This document shows, one piece after another, positions 37,900-50,593 of a stretch of DNA of 64,000 nt. The translations under genes and the position numbers were made by a program. The stretch's first letter is position 1. Each line of letters opens with the position of its first letter. This DNA is from Acanthaster planci (Eukaryota; Echinodermata; Asteroidea; Valvatida; Acanthasteridae), in NCBI RefSeq assembly GCF_001949145.1, contig NW_019091519.1:3700-67699 (forward strand), read 5' to 3'. The notes below the pieces were generated by a model that was given only the letters and a program-made list of their open reading frames with translations, made no database searches and was not told where the DNA came from.

Positions 37900-38400
37900 T
37901 TTATGTTGAAAGCTGACAGCTTATTTATCATATATCATACCTGATTAATTCTTGTGCGGCCTGCAATTGGTCTGCTGTTTATTAAGCAGCTTTGAAATCG
38001 GATCCTGATCTGGCAAGGAACAAGAACACCTCCAGTAGACCTCACTTTGAACAAAAAAAATTAAGGGATCAGGGCTTTGCAAAATCTGAGTTCTGACGAT
38101 AAATAACCAGGGGAACCAAAATAATGCACATGGCTGACCGCAATTAAGGGAGAAGTCTCAAGCCTCCAAAAACTGCTAAAGCTGAGGAGGCAAGGTGTCA
38201 CATAATTGATTACAGGGTTAAGGATTATTTATAGCAACAGGAGGAAGTCACGTTAATTGCTTAGTAATCCACCGACTTTTAGGCCCATTAATTAAATTGC
38301 GCACCACTCACCGGTAAGCTGTAAAATGTAAAACATGATATTAAGCTGTCATGATAAAGAGGTCCACAGTATGATTAATAAATCAGACAGTGTACATCAA
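37900..38400. promoter_or_regulatory. TAATTA-rich block, possible enhancer
   Basis: Free of TACATGTA motifs in a region otherwise full of them. It contains several homeodomain-like cores (CTGATTAATTC, CGTTAATTGCTTAGTAAT, CATTAATTAAATTG, GATTAATAAATC). Function is a guess from motif density. Confidence 0.25.
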
Positions 38401-41400
38401 AAATACCTCCATGACTAAGTGTAAACTTCATGTACCGAGTACCACAATGACAAATGGAAAATCTGTCCTCCACGGGGCACCTGTGGTAAAAATGTTAAAA
38501 TTTTCATTGCTCCACCCAAAGTAACCTTCCCACATCCTTCAATATCTTATTAGAATCATTGGGGGGGGTTCAAGCTATTTGGCAGATATGAGAAAGATGC
38601 AGTGCATGCATGTATCCATACATGTACATGTGTATTACAGTGAATGGGGAGTTCCCCATTGTTATTTTGAAAAGGGACTGGAATCGCTGCCCCTTGACAT
38701 TTTAAGTCAGTTTGAAAAAACTGGTGCACTGCATAATGGTACATTGTATACCATACAATGTACATGCAGTACATGTAGATTTTGTTTATTAGGATTCAGG
38801 AGGGTTCTGTGCAAATATACATGTATATATGCCCTTTGAGCGTACTGTATATATGCAGTTGGGACTGAACACAAGGGAAAAGTATTTATTTGATACTGTG
38901 TTGGTACCAAGAATTCAAAACATATTACTCTGTACATTGTAGTTCAGTAAAACTCTACCAGCAGTAGCCATGTTTTATTCATGTATATGTACAATGTACA
39001 CTGTGTGCCAAATTTCAATAAATCTTTCTGCGTGCCACTCAACTTGGCCCAAGGCTGAGACACTGGATTTCAAAGAACATGGGACAGTTTTTGTACATAT
39101 ACATATGGTACACTAATCAGCATTAGTACCCTCATAGCAATGTGCTCAAATACATGTACCTAAACTTAACTATGTATATGTATCTAATGCCACTCTTGTA
39201 TGAATGTATTACATGTACACGTATATGTACAGACGAATTCACTGACGCTTCACTGGACACTCCTGATGGCCCCCATTAATGGCAGTTTAAGCATTGTGTT
39301 AGGTTTTGTACAAAACTGTTTCATCACGAAAACAGCGGCTCTGAAACTAACTGTCACAGTGCTCACCACCAGTAACAGGGGCCGATGTAAATAACAAGCA
39401 ATGGTCACTGGAAATTGGAATCGTCTACAGACATACAAATGGTAGAACTGCCATGTACCGGTATGTATGGAAGATGTAAACATCACATAAGGGCTAAAAT
39501 TAGCAGTGATTCAGAATTTTACAACTTGGTAAAGTACAATATCAAGTATGTGCCAGGTCACTTTTTTTTTTAGAAACACAAAACATAGATCAGTATTCTG
39601 TGTACATTGTAGTTGAAATTTGAAACCCTACCTACATACGCAATTACGCAATTCATATGGAAGAATGATCTTTTTTTAAGAAAATGGGAATTAGAACCCA
39701 TTGCATAATCACTTCAAAAAAAACAAGCAGAAAGCTACAACCCCAGGTCTTCTTTAAGTCAAGGTTTCATGCGGTGGATGAATACAATGTACCTACCGCA
39801 AGTGTACATTTCCCACACTCACTGCACTTCCTGTTTCAATAACACTCCCTATAAAAAAATAATTTGAATTTGATGACAGTTTCCTCACAGAAGCGGAAAC
39901 ACCAAGCCCAAATAACAGGACTCCTTTGTGCACAGTATAATGACAGGTTTGTTTTTCAGATGGCCAGACAATACTGTAGTCTTATTCCCTACATGTAGGT
40001 GTACCACGGGATGAGGAGATTTTTTGAGGAGCAAGACTGACTTTGTCCTCATTTTTGCCTGTAAATGTGTCAGACGTCCTTCAACCCTAGTTTAAGCATG
40101 AGTATCACTCCATGTAGGGAGGGGGCAAGCTTAATACGGAGGCGGAAGCTGGGGGAGGGGAAAAAACTGTGAAAACGTACAAAAGAATGTGGGCAAGTGT
40201 CAAACATGGGCCAAAACTACAGCAGCAGGTGGTAAGTAACATGCATTGTATCCATACTGGTATATGGTACATGTCTTGTGCACCAACTTTGTACATAAAT
40301 TACATTAACGGGACAATGGTATGTTACCTTCCTGTAACCTTCATTAGGGTGACTTTAAAAAGAAACTTGATAAAGTGCAATGACCAGCTACAATAACCTC
40401 ACATGCGGAACTGTTTCTAACCAATAGAAATATCACTTACAGACATGTTATTGATGGTGCTCTGGCTTTGTTTGAAAGTGGCTTCCAGAGCTACCAGCAA
40501 GGCCAATTTACCGTCTGCTTGTACCTTCATTCAAGTGGTATTTATTGAAGACACAAAGCCACCGGTAGCTCTAGACAGACAATTTGGACATGACCTCATT
40601 TCCATACAAAGACAAGGGAATAATGATTGTCATTATCTTTTCAAAGTTCTACTGAGCCACCACGACCCTGTGTCAGTCACTGACAACCTAGTGATCTATT
40701 TTGATAATTGTGGGATTTTTCTCGACCATCATCGCAAAGCGATCATTTTATTATGAAATTTTCCTTCCAGGAAAAAAAGAAAGACGGCAGGATTACTGCA
40801 GGAACGCACCAAAATGAGAATGCAGGGATCATCTCTGAATGTTCAAGACATAAGATCTAAGTGGGCTCCAAGTGGGAGGGATACATGATGACAGGTATTT
40901 TCATGTTTCCAACCCAAGAGCACCACACTATATGGTCTTTCAGCATTAATTAGGTATTTCTCCAAAATCCACTTTTTTTTTAAGGAGAGGGATGAAGTAC
41001 ATTATAAGTGGTGAGCAACTACAGTTGAACTTTTAAACGTAGCCAAATCAGGGATTATGAACCCAAAAGTGATGCCTGCATTTTTTATAGTGATTCTCAG
41101 CACCAAAGATTTCTGTAATGCACGATGTAGATCTCTTTCCTAGGACAGCATCTTTGTTTTCAACGCCGTCAGATGTGTGAGCATGCAGGGTGCAAGTGTT
41201 CCAAACAAGCGAGCGTGTTGATCCAAATGTCTTCGAAATATGGTACAGCTGATGTGCGTCACAAAATCTGATGTCCAAACTGCTGATGCGTGTGGCAATA
41301 AACCGTGCACCCGCAGGAAATGACGTCATTAGAAAGACCTACACCGCTACATGCCTACCCGTGTACTTCACACATTCATTACAGGAAAAAAAAGCAGTAA

Positions 41401-42675
41401 CAGGTGCATGTACACTACACAAAACTGTACATGTACAGTACATGTAGCCTCCCTGTAATCTACAATCTGTTTTCAGAAACATGGATGATAAGGTGTGGAA
41501 TGTGAGGAATGAAATTCTTACCCTGGATCAATTGTTCATTCAGAAATGCCCGGGCCACAGCAACACTCTTAGAATGTACAGTGTATCAGCACACCTACAC
41601 ATATGAACAGCCAAATATGGACAGGAGGCATGATAATGGCACATCATGTACATGTAGGCCTACATGTATAAAGTACAATGTTACCATTTCTGTACCATTT
41701 TACAGCCAAATGCAAGACCTTTTCAGGCCAAGTTCAACTGAAGTGAAATGAATTATTTGCATTACTACATGTAAATGTACATGTGCACGTGTGTGCACTG
41801 CACTGACTGCAGGACACACTCTTGTTTGGAGAGGAGGGGCGGAGATAACACCCCCTCCCTGTAGAGCATGAAAACTGAATATACCTGATTGCTAAAGTGG
41901 GGACATGACTAAGTCTAGAGCTGATTCCAAGGTCTGTTTGCACCCCGCATTATGAGATAACAACATGTACTGCATTGTAGTATAAGGCAGGAGGGGGAGG
42001 GAATTCTCAGAAATCACTTCATTGCACCACAGGAGTTTGGCATTCAGCCATGGCCCAGCCCACTCAAGCTTGAATACCAACAACTGTACATGTACATGTA
42101 ATAACAGTCTTATCCGAGGTAAATATCTGCATAAACCTATCTACCTGAGGAATACAACCCTTTCCTTTACAAGTACCCGTACATTGTATGTTAGTCAGCC
42201 GCAGTGTAAATATCCACAAATGTTGAAATTCAGCAGACTGGCAGGACTGATTAATCAAGTTAGCATTTTCTTTAAAGGAGTTAACAACCTGATAATTCAC
42301 ATGTCGCAGTTTTGAAATTCCAAACACACATACAGAAATAAGAATGAATCCACAATCCTTTGGCAAATCAATTAGAACTTTTAAGTTGGTGACTACTAAA
42401 ATATTATGACAATAATATTCCATTACATAGTCTTTTCTTAAAAAAAAAAAGAAAAAGAAGAGGGATGCAGGTGCATACTTTCCTTCTACTTTTAATACAA
42501 AGGAAATACGGCATCCATCATTACAAGGAAAGAAAAAATTCCAGCCGACTAGTTTCAAGCAAGTATTCACAGAGCATTCCCATCGAATGCCAGCTCCAAA
42601 TTCAAGCGCAAAATGGCGAGTGGCAGCGCCATGTGATATTCCTCCGGCATGCATCCTGCTTCTTCTTCAGCGGCA

Positions 42676-42799
42676 TGTATTACCACTTTGGATGGGGCAT
42701 TGCTGGGGATGCTGATGGGGAGCTCGCGGGGTAATCCGTAGCCCCTCATGCTGGAGCCGGGCAAAGCCCCTCTTTGATTTGCTTTTCTTCTTGTACAGC
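42676..42799 (-). other. GC-rich candidate exon, unidentified
   Basis: On the minus strand GTCTGTAG precedes an open stretch reading LYKKKSKSKRGFARLQHEGL, then RITPRAP, with GTAATA as a possible donor. The patch to about 42580 is richer in GC than its surroundings. The basic start could be a juxtamembrane segment, but I recognise no family. An alternative frame is also open for about 78 codons. Confidence 0.2.
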
Positions 42800-42967
42800 T
42801 ACAGACGGATGGAAGATTTCCAATTAACCTCGGGAGCACTTGTCATGGCTCAGCTGGCATTTCTTCAGCGCTTGCTTTCAAATGTTTAAAATAAAAACTC
42901 TTCCTCAAGTGCTTGTGGGGGCACAGCATGATTTTATAATACAACATGGAAAATGTGTAACTTTAAC

Positions 42968-43016
42968 CATGTACATGTACAGTATACATGTACATATATG
43001 TACATACATGTACATG
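42968..43016. repeat. TGTACA palindrome cluster
   Basis: Four TACATGTACAT-type motifs within 50 bp; the last dense cluster before the motif thins out. Confidence 0.85.
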
Positions 43017-45934
43017 CAAACTTCCAGCTTGGTGGTGATGGAACAGTGAACTGTGTGTGTTCAATGTTACTATCTTGAAGAATTTTAGTTGGAGCAATTT
43101 TCATTTCTACTCAACCTCTTGTTTATTTTGAAAGAACTTCTGATTTAATAAAGATTTTAACAGCAATTTAGTTTGACGGACCATTAGGTTCACAAATTTG
43201 TTCAAGGAGTGAAAGAAGTTTTGACATGCGATGTTTACACGGCCTTGCAAATTTTGGGTCTTTTAACCAAATGTTGGCTGAATACAAAATTGTGGACATA
43301 CCTTTTTCAACTACTGTATGGTGTAAACACGTTTTCCCCTTTTTTTCTGATGTTCATTTGCCTTATAGTTCTGGACAAAATCAATCAGGTTATTTGTTAA
43401 AAGAAATTCTGCTCAGCTTGAAATTTCCCACTCGGTTGAAGTAGGCAGTCTAACAGACAACACTTCAAAACTAAATTATTTCCTAGTTAAAAATACAAAT
43501 GTACTCCGTACTTTGACAAAACTTCATCAAGCTACTTTTTCCACAGCGCCTTGCAGAAACCTCTGCCAAGTTGGCACATGCCAATCGCAATTTGTGCAAA
43601 GGTGCACAATCGCCAACTGGCAACTTTGTGAAAATTTTGCTGGGGCACAAACTTTTCACTATCTCGATTCACAAATATCGTTTACTTTTCTTCTGAAAAT
43701 TCACAATGCCAATGAGAATGAGAGGTCATCTGTCTGCTGGCCAACAGAACAGAGGGCTTTTTCACGCTGCACAAACCGGGGGAGAAATTTGTTTTGCAAA
43801 TGATCACTCTGAAGTAGGTCTCAAAAGTTTATCAAGAATGACGTCTGCTGAAGTGCTTTTTTTTACAAACCCTGAACGACCACACCCCATTAAAATGTCA
43901 TACATGTAACTTTTGGCTAACAAAAATAAGTCTCCGGTTTCTGGCAGGAGATGGATCCAAAAGTGGTGTGGCGACATGGATTTTTTTTTCACCCTCACTT
44001 TTTTCTAGAAATAAGATTCATGTACATGTATGTATAACGGGCGATCTCCATTGTGACTGCATTCACATGTTATGCTGGCCGCTAACAACACTAAAATAGA
44101 CTGAGCCCTGCACTTTCTAACTCTTTAAAAGCATACATGATTTGATTTATTCACTATTTCAAAAAATATTATTACAAAAAAATAAATTAAAGAAAAGCAA
44201 ACTCAAAGATTCCAAAGAGTGGAAATAGTAAGGATAACGCAAAAATGTTAAATTATCTTATTTCCATTGCAGTCCTGTGTACAATTAAACAGGACCTGAG
44301 GCCATCTCATTTGTTTGGTTCCCAGATGTAAATGTTTAATACAGAAATGACATCATCTAACAAAGAGTGTCCGACTAAATGTTTGGAGAACAAGAGGCAC
44401 TCCTTTACTGTACATATTACTCATATGTATCCCGTCAAAAATGTGTTAAAATTACGCAGTAACAAGATTCCAGTAGATCAACCAAGTTTGGCAGCCTTTG
44501 GACATTGTTTTATAGCAAATAAAAAGCTTTTCTATTTGTTGACGCACAGGTCTACGGTCGACGCACGCACTGACCAGAAATCGGAGACTTTTCTTTTTTG
44601 GCCTAAACTGGTCTTATTTGAAATATAAAAACAGACTGTGCCCCGTATAATTGTGAATCCGCTGTATCAAGAACTGTGCACAGAACATGTGCTGCTCTAT
44701 TAAACTTACTTGTTTAAGCTGATGCACACATTATGAAGTGAAACTGTTCGTACTAGAGTAATAAACAAAAATGGTGCTTATCACATCGGAAGTTCTTATT
44801 TAGGTTATTGCATAAAGTATGCTCCCTGTTCTGCACAAGTTTGAACTTGTGCAGTTGTATGCACAATTTTCTGGCATGAAAAGTGAGCATACGCAAATTC
44901 TAAACTTGCAAGCTGCACGTACCAGTTCCAAACTATGAGAGTAAAATGTACCCCACTACCAAGTCTGCACTCAACACTATCAAACTTTCCAATGCCATGA
45001 AAAGTCAATTAGGGGTTTACAAGATGTCAAGGCTTCATTTATCATATCGGCCGTGGCTAACTCGGTTACAACATGATGTACAATACAGAGGTGTAGCCTG
45101 CAAAGGTTCAGGTATTAAAAGGACAGGCTTCTGTCAATTATCTTTTAGCACAAACTCACAAAATCATGAGAAGCCGAGTGAAAAAGGCCCTTGCTTGGTG
45201 AAAAATAATTGTCACGGGTTGTGACTGTTACAATACAAATGTTACTAGTGTTCAGCCCTTTTTTCTAAAATAAATTCAAGGACCTCATAATGTCTCAAAC
45301 TCACCCTATGACGATGAAAAGTAACTTATTTCAGTTCTTGGAGACCGGGTAATACGCATATTTAGTTTCCTGAAAACGCTGTAAACCGCTCCTGTGTTGG
45401 TTGTTAGTTCAACGACGCCAGACGGCTGGACAGCTGCGAGAAGAATATCCGGCCCGACAACGCATCGATAACGCGTTGATAGCGCCCTGCACTCAATGCA
45501 TGCACGTCGTAACTACTTGTGTCGTAACCTACACGTACCCTCTATCTTGCGAAATGTACTTGACACTGGTTATGTGTCCATTGTATGCATTTTAGCGTTG
45601 TTTAGTGAACGGGAACCATCGACGGTTTGCTTGTTGAGCTTGCGCAGATCTTATATGTTTTACAACGAGTACTTCGAGACACCGTACCCACTCTCTTTTT
45701 AAAGGTGAACAAACTATCGTTGGGTGTAGAATTAGAAACAAGTTGTTTGTCCACCTCATCAGTACACGCACTGTGTTCTTTCCTCCATGCTCAGACTCAA
45801 TTTGACGTACTTATTCTAATGCAAATCATCATACCTTACACAAAACATTTTTGGGGGGAATGAACAGTAAAATGTCAAAGCAAACTAAATATTTTCTACA
45901 GGAATATAATATCAAATCAGTTCTCTGAAATATG

Positions 45935-45990
45935 TGATTGCCGAGCTTTCGGTAATTTAGTGCCTTCTTCAGGGCAAGCAGATTGACAGG
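45935..45990. mobile_element. Retroelement-tail-like motif
   Basis: Contains GATTGCCGAGCTTTCGGTAA, then TTTAGTGCCTTCTTCAGGGC. On the minus strand this reads CCTGAAGAAGGCACTAAATT followed by ACCGAAAGCTCGGC, a 'GAAGAAGGC...CGAAAGCTCGG' signature seen at ends of Penelope-like and similar elements. Confidence 0.35.
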
Positions 45991-46169
45991 GCAGTGACTA
46001 TATTCGGTTTTGGGGTTGAAGGAAGATTGGGATTTTTCGAGAAACGAAAAGGTTCAATTTTTTCATCCCTCATCGCCCAGAATGTGATGTGGAAAATACC
46101 CTTTCGCGTCGCGTCGCACCTTTTAATCGAGTTATTATTATGCAACTAAATATCTCTTTCATTTCACGA

Positions 46170-46330
46170 GCGCTTTTCCAAGAGAGGGCGGTATACTCCT
46201 TCTGCGGCGGCTACCGGTACCGACGCGACGGTACATACAAGTAACGTTAAAGTCACGTCATTCGCGCGCTCGCGTGCATGCTGTTGGCGCACTAGCACGT
46301 ATGCGGGGCGCGCGGAGGGTTGGAAAAGTT
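46170..46330. promoter_or_regulatory. CpG-rich cluster, candidate promoter
   Basis: About 160 bp with dense CpG (GCGGCGGCTACCGGTACCGA, CGCGACGG, TTCGCGCGCTCGCGTGC, GGGGCGCGCGGAGG) in otherwise AT-rich, CpG-poor DNA. It lies between the two head-to-head plexins, 3.4 kb before the right gap. It could be a shared or right-gene promoter. No TATA box is obvious. Confidence 0.35.
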
Positions 46331-46400
46331 TTCGCCTTCAGTCAAAACCCCAAAGGTAAGGCCCAAGGTCAAGGAGAGTGCGAGGCCATTTGACGGCTAT

Positions 46401-49400
46401 TCTGAGGACATTCCTTAACCATTAACTTTCACAAAGTTAATGAAACTTCGAGGAAAGAGTTTCATATACATGTCCTTAAAAGTGAAATTTAGCTGAGGAA
46501 ATTCTGAAGCGTTACTCAGAAAACACTTAGTTTTTCCAGACAAGGGTCACATGGTGTCAGGTTGTGCACGGGGGTTCGTACACTCTTCTTTTTACCATGG
46601 TTCGCGGTAGTTCTCACTTTGAGCATAACTCGACATTTTGTTGGTCAGCTTTTTACAAGGTACATGTATATATCAGTCCACAACTATCGTTTATTAGGAA
46701 TGGGAAAATTTCTCAAAAGCGGAAACTACATGTAGGCCTTTCTTAAAAAGTCAACATTGGTGTACAATTTCAACTGGACTCTTCAAGTTCATGATTTTTT
46801 TTTAAATCTGTGAAGTTCAGCTTGGAATTCTGCTGAAATATCCTCTGAGGGTCTCTTGCATCTCTGTCTCCGTAGTAACTGTGTTATTTTCTATGAATAT
46901 TCTTTTCTTAATTTTGTTTTCTTCTAAGTATTCTATGTATTGTATTTTATTGGGTACAAAAGGAGAAGAGATGAAATGAAGTAAAGTGAAGTATGTTCAT
47001 CAACTGGGATGCTATGGCATTTGAAATTACTCTAAAATGAATACACTTAGTTTTCCATTCCCCTGCATGTACGGATGGCATAGTTTAAAAGTAGAGATTC
47101 AGAAACAATTTTGAAATGGGAAATTGTGATTTATAATTTTGACCATTTTCATAAATAAGTAGTTAGATCATCAAAAGAATTGTCAAGGGAGAACTTCATA
47201 GTCAACCTCAGAACATCAGCACAAATTTGACAGTCCAAATTGAAGTAAAAATTCATCTTTAATGTACCGTTCCGTTCTCCTCAAAGGTTGTTGTCGGTGC
47301 ATTGGACTTCTTGCTGTCCATTTTAATGTCTCAACTGACAGGTTAATTTTGTTCCGTCCATTTTTGACTGCAAAAGGGAGTAACAGATTTGTAAGGGCAT
47401 AGCTCCGTGGGCACACATAGTGTGCACATGCTTTGTTCCCAAAAGACGTTGCTTTTTTGAAATGCTAATTGGCTCATTGTAAATATTTGTAGTGCGGGTG
47501 TTGAATAGTGTAACCGCTTGGGAAGCGCTGCTAACATGTCCGGCCCCTTTTTTTTTTTGTGTCATATACATGGACGTGTACATGTTATTGTTTTAGGGGT
47601 GGCCCATTCACAGTGCAACAAATCTGGCACTGGAGACTGTTGCTTCCACTGTTATTTACTTGATACAAGAAAGAAAACTCCCATTGAGGAAACTGAACAT
47701 ACATGATGGATGTATTGGTCTAGGCAATATTGTCTCAGACACAGTGGTGTATGTGTATGGTTAATCACTGTGTTTTATAGGTCTAAGTTATAATGTTAAC
47801 ATTTTCTTGAAAAGTTGTCGAACGGTCAAGAACCCAGAACAGTGAATGCTGGGCACAGAAAAAATGCATTATGAGGATGTCTAAAAACTGCCCTCCTCCC
47901 CATCCTGGCTCTTGAGGGCGGTCCTTTAAAGTCTCTCCTTGCATTGGCATCCATGGTCCATATACACCATGGCATATAGGATCACACCCAGGCTCCAACA
48001 ATCCACCTGTTGGCAGAGGTGTGAAACCCACCCCAGAAACAGCAGCTAGACAGTAGATCAGTATTTAATTTGGACCACATTACTATGCTGGACAAATGCT
48101 GGTTAGCCAGAATCTACGGTAGCTGTGCTAAGCAAATCAGAACATCTGCACCGTTTGCAAGGAAATTGAGGTGAAGTCCCCTTCCCTGATGTCAACAGGG
48201 TGAAATTAAATTACAATTTGTGAGGAGTTTGCTTTGACTGTGTCGCTGTGTGGGATTGTAGCAGTAGTGCCATGTGAAGAGCCCTCTATTTGTACATTAA
48301 ATGTGTTAATTTATACAGTTTGCTGCCGACGACGTAGAGGGCTCTCTTTTTGCACGTCCATTAACCCCTCACAGTATGCTGCGGTAAACAAGCACAGAAA
48401 TACTTCTGCACTTTTTCATTACGATGTTGGGTGTTGGCTCACTGCGTGAAGTTGTCTTGGCTCAAGTCACTCTCACAAGTTTGCAGAATTCCAGCCATTT
48501 GAGTGTACGGAAACCTGTCTAAAATTTTACATTGTGTCAAGTAACTTTGGCACAAGTTGTGGAATACTGAATGGTAAGTACATGTACATTTGGCCAATAC
48601 TTGTTAATGTAACCATGATGTAACTAGCTTTTTGGTATACGCACAGTGTATCTTGTGAAATGTGCACCTCTAATGAGGAATTTTATACAGGCCTTATACC
48701 TCAAGATATGTTGGGCCATGTAAAAATTTGAACATGTTAAGTGTCCAGCTTTTGGGGGGAAAATGAGGAGGGGCTTTTAATTTCAGGGTACGTGGCCATC
48801 ATTTTTCTTTTAAATTTCCAACATTGATTGGTATTGCCACTGTTCAAAGACTCCATAATTATTAGACAACAGAACTGAACATACAGGGGGTTGATTGGTT
48901 TGTTCATAAGCAAGTTAGTTCCAAGCAGGGATTCAAAGATACGAAGCCATATCCATACGCTCGTGCACCGGCTGAGTAATTCCAACCCAACCATATTTGA
49001 CGACATGTTTTTGGGGGATCGCTCTGTCATCCCATAGAGTAGAAAGTGACAAAATGAGTCTAAAGTTGGAAGTTCTAACTCTATGGGAATCCATCAGTGG
49101 GGAATGGGGAACATGTCACCCTTCTGGTCTTTGAAGTGGGAGAAATTATAGCTAGTCCGTCCCCTCTCCCTCCCACTTCTTGTTGCGGCAGAGTGAAACT
49201 GTGGACCGACATTTGATTGTACAGCTTGGTAAAGCTAATTCATTTCCTTTAAACTTCAGAATGACGTCTGAAAAATGGTAAAAACAAGTTTGGGTAAAGC
49301 TGTCAGAAACTGCCTCAGATTTCACCACAGACGACTGTTAAGGGCTTTGTGCTTCGCATACACATTGTTATCATTCCACATATTGATACACATGTCACAC

Positions 49401-49539
49401 CATGTAACTATAGACATGTGCTTTGTATGTCGTCCATCATTGGCATAAACTGTAAACAAAAAAACACCTCAGTGTAATGCACGGTGACATCCTCTTCACA
49501 AGTACATGCATTGTTTGTGGCAGTATGACTCTAAATATA
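46401..49539. other. Repeat-poor spacer upstream of the right plexin
   Basis: AT-rich sequence with few TACATGTA motifs. Apart from a broken kinase-like segment near 48.0 kb, I see no exon. It could be 5' UTR intron of the right plexin. Confidence 0.5.
47880..48006 (-). pseudogene. Protein-kinase subdomain IX fragment, broken
   Basis: On the minus strand, right after an AG (CTCTGCCAACAG), the frame reads VDCWSLGVILYAMVY at 48006-47962. The D-x-W-S-x-G-V-x-x-Y pattern is subdomain IX of Ser/Thr kinases, closest in feel to NUAK/AMPK-related kinases. Directly afterwards the frame breaks: the usual Gly after VY is found only two bases out of frame, where TATA looks like a duplicated TA. The upstream DFG and APE segments are not visible nearby. 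A lone decayed exon is the best reading; chance similarity is possible. Confidence 0.45.
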
Positions 49540-49753
49540 AACTATGCCGAACATGTTTGAAGACATTTTTTTCAAGTAAACCTTGCAGATGTTCATGCAT
49601 TCTTTTCCTGTGTGATTGTTTAAGACTACAGAAGTAAATATTGAGTGATGCTCGCCGGCTTTCCTACTGAGAAAGCTCTGAAGGTAAAGCAATTCAGATA
49701 AAAGAAAATTGACCATTGCTGACTTTGACCTGAGCTGTATGAAATTCCACAAC
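49540..49753 (+). other. Paralogous flank before the right gap
   Basis: Counterpart of 31974-32190 in inverted orientation. The frame LTIADFDLSCMKFHN runs into the gap. Both copies share a pyrimidine-AG before ATGTT-ATGCAT, but stops interrupt every frame upstream, so only the last 50 or so bases could be coding. Confidence 0.5.
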
Positions 49754-50593
49754 NNNNNNNNNNNNNNNNNNNNNNNNNNNNNNNNNNNNNNNNNNNNNNN
49801 NNNNNNNNNNNNNNNNNNNNNNNNNNNNNNNNNNNNNNNNNNNNNNNNNNNNNNNNNNNNNNNNNNNNNNNNNNNNNNNNNNNNNNNNNNNNNNNNNNNN
49901 NNNNNNNNNNNNNNNNNNNNNNNNNNNNNNNNNNNNNNNNNNNNNNNNNNNNNNNNNNNNNNNNNNNNNNNNNNNNNNNNNNNNNNNNNNNNNNNNNNNN
50001 NNNNNNNNNNNNNNNNNNNNNNNNNNNNNNNNNNNNNNNNNNNNNNNNNNNNNNNNNNNNNNNNNNNNNNNNNNNNNNNNNNNNNNNNNNNNNNNNNNNN
50101 NNNNNNNNNNNNNNNNNNNNNNNNNNNNNNNNNNNNNNNNNNNNNNNNNNNNNNNNNNNNNNNNNNNNNNNNNNNNNNNNNNNNNNNNNNNNNNNNNNNN
50201 NNNNNNNNNNNNNNNNNNNNNNNNNNNNNNNNNNNNNNNNNNNNNNNNNNNNNNNNNNNNNNNNNNNNNNNNNNNNNNNNNNNNNNNNNNNNNNNNNNNN
50301 NNNNNNNNNNNNNNNNNNNNNNNNNNNNNNNNNNNNNNNNNNNNNNNNNNNNNNNNNNNNNNNNNNNNNNNNNNNNNNNNNNNNNNNNNNNNNNNNNNNN
50401 NNNNNNNNNNNNNNNNNNNNNNNNNNNNNNNNNNNNNNNNNNNNNNNNNNNNNNNNNNNNNNNNNNNNNNNNNNNNNNNNNNNNNNNNNNNNNNNNNNNN
50501 NNNNNNNNNNNNNNNNNNNNNNNNNNNNNNNNNNNNNNNNNNNNNNNNNNNNNNNNNNNNNNNNNNNNNNNNNNNNNNNNNNNNNNNNNNNNN
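49754..50593. other. Assembly gap (840 N)
   Basis: A run of N directly upstream of right exon 1, mirroring the left gap. Open frames spanning it are artefacts of the N run. Confidence 1.

Larger units (their letters stand above)
32191..46100. other. Repeat-rich spacer between the paralogs
   Basis: Fourteen kilobases with very many TACATGTA/TGTACA motifs up to about 43.1 kb, then markedly fewer. I recognise no protein family in any frame. Subregions of interest (a telomere-like palindrome, a TAATTA-rich block, a GC-rich patch near 42.6-42.8 kb and a retroelement-like motif at 45.94 kb) are listed separately. It may contain distal 5' exons and regulatory DNA of the left plexin. Confidence 0.6.

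Noticed and set aside
42064-42654. 196-codon open frame on the minus strand
   Set aside because: Contains a poly-Phe run from a T/A homopolymer and translated repeat. Overlapping the unidentified GC-rich patch is not enough to call a gene.
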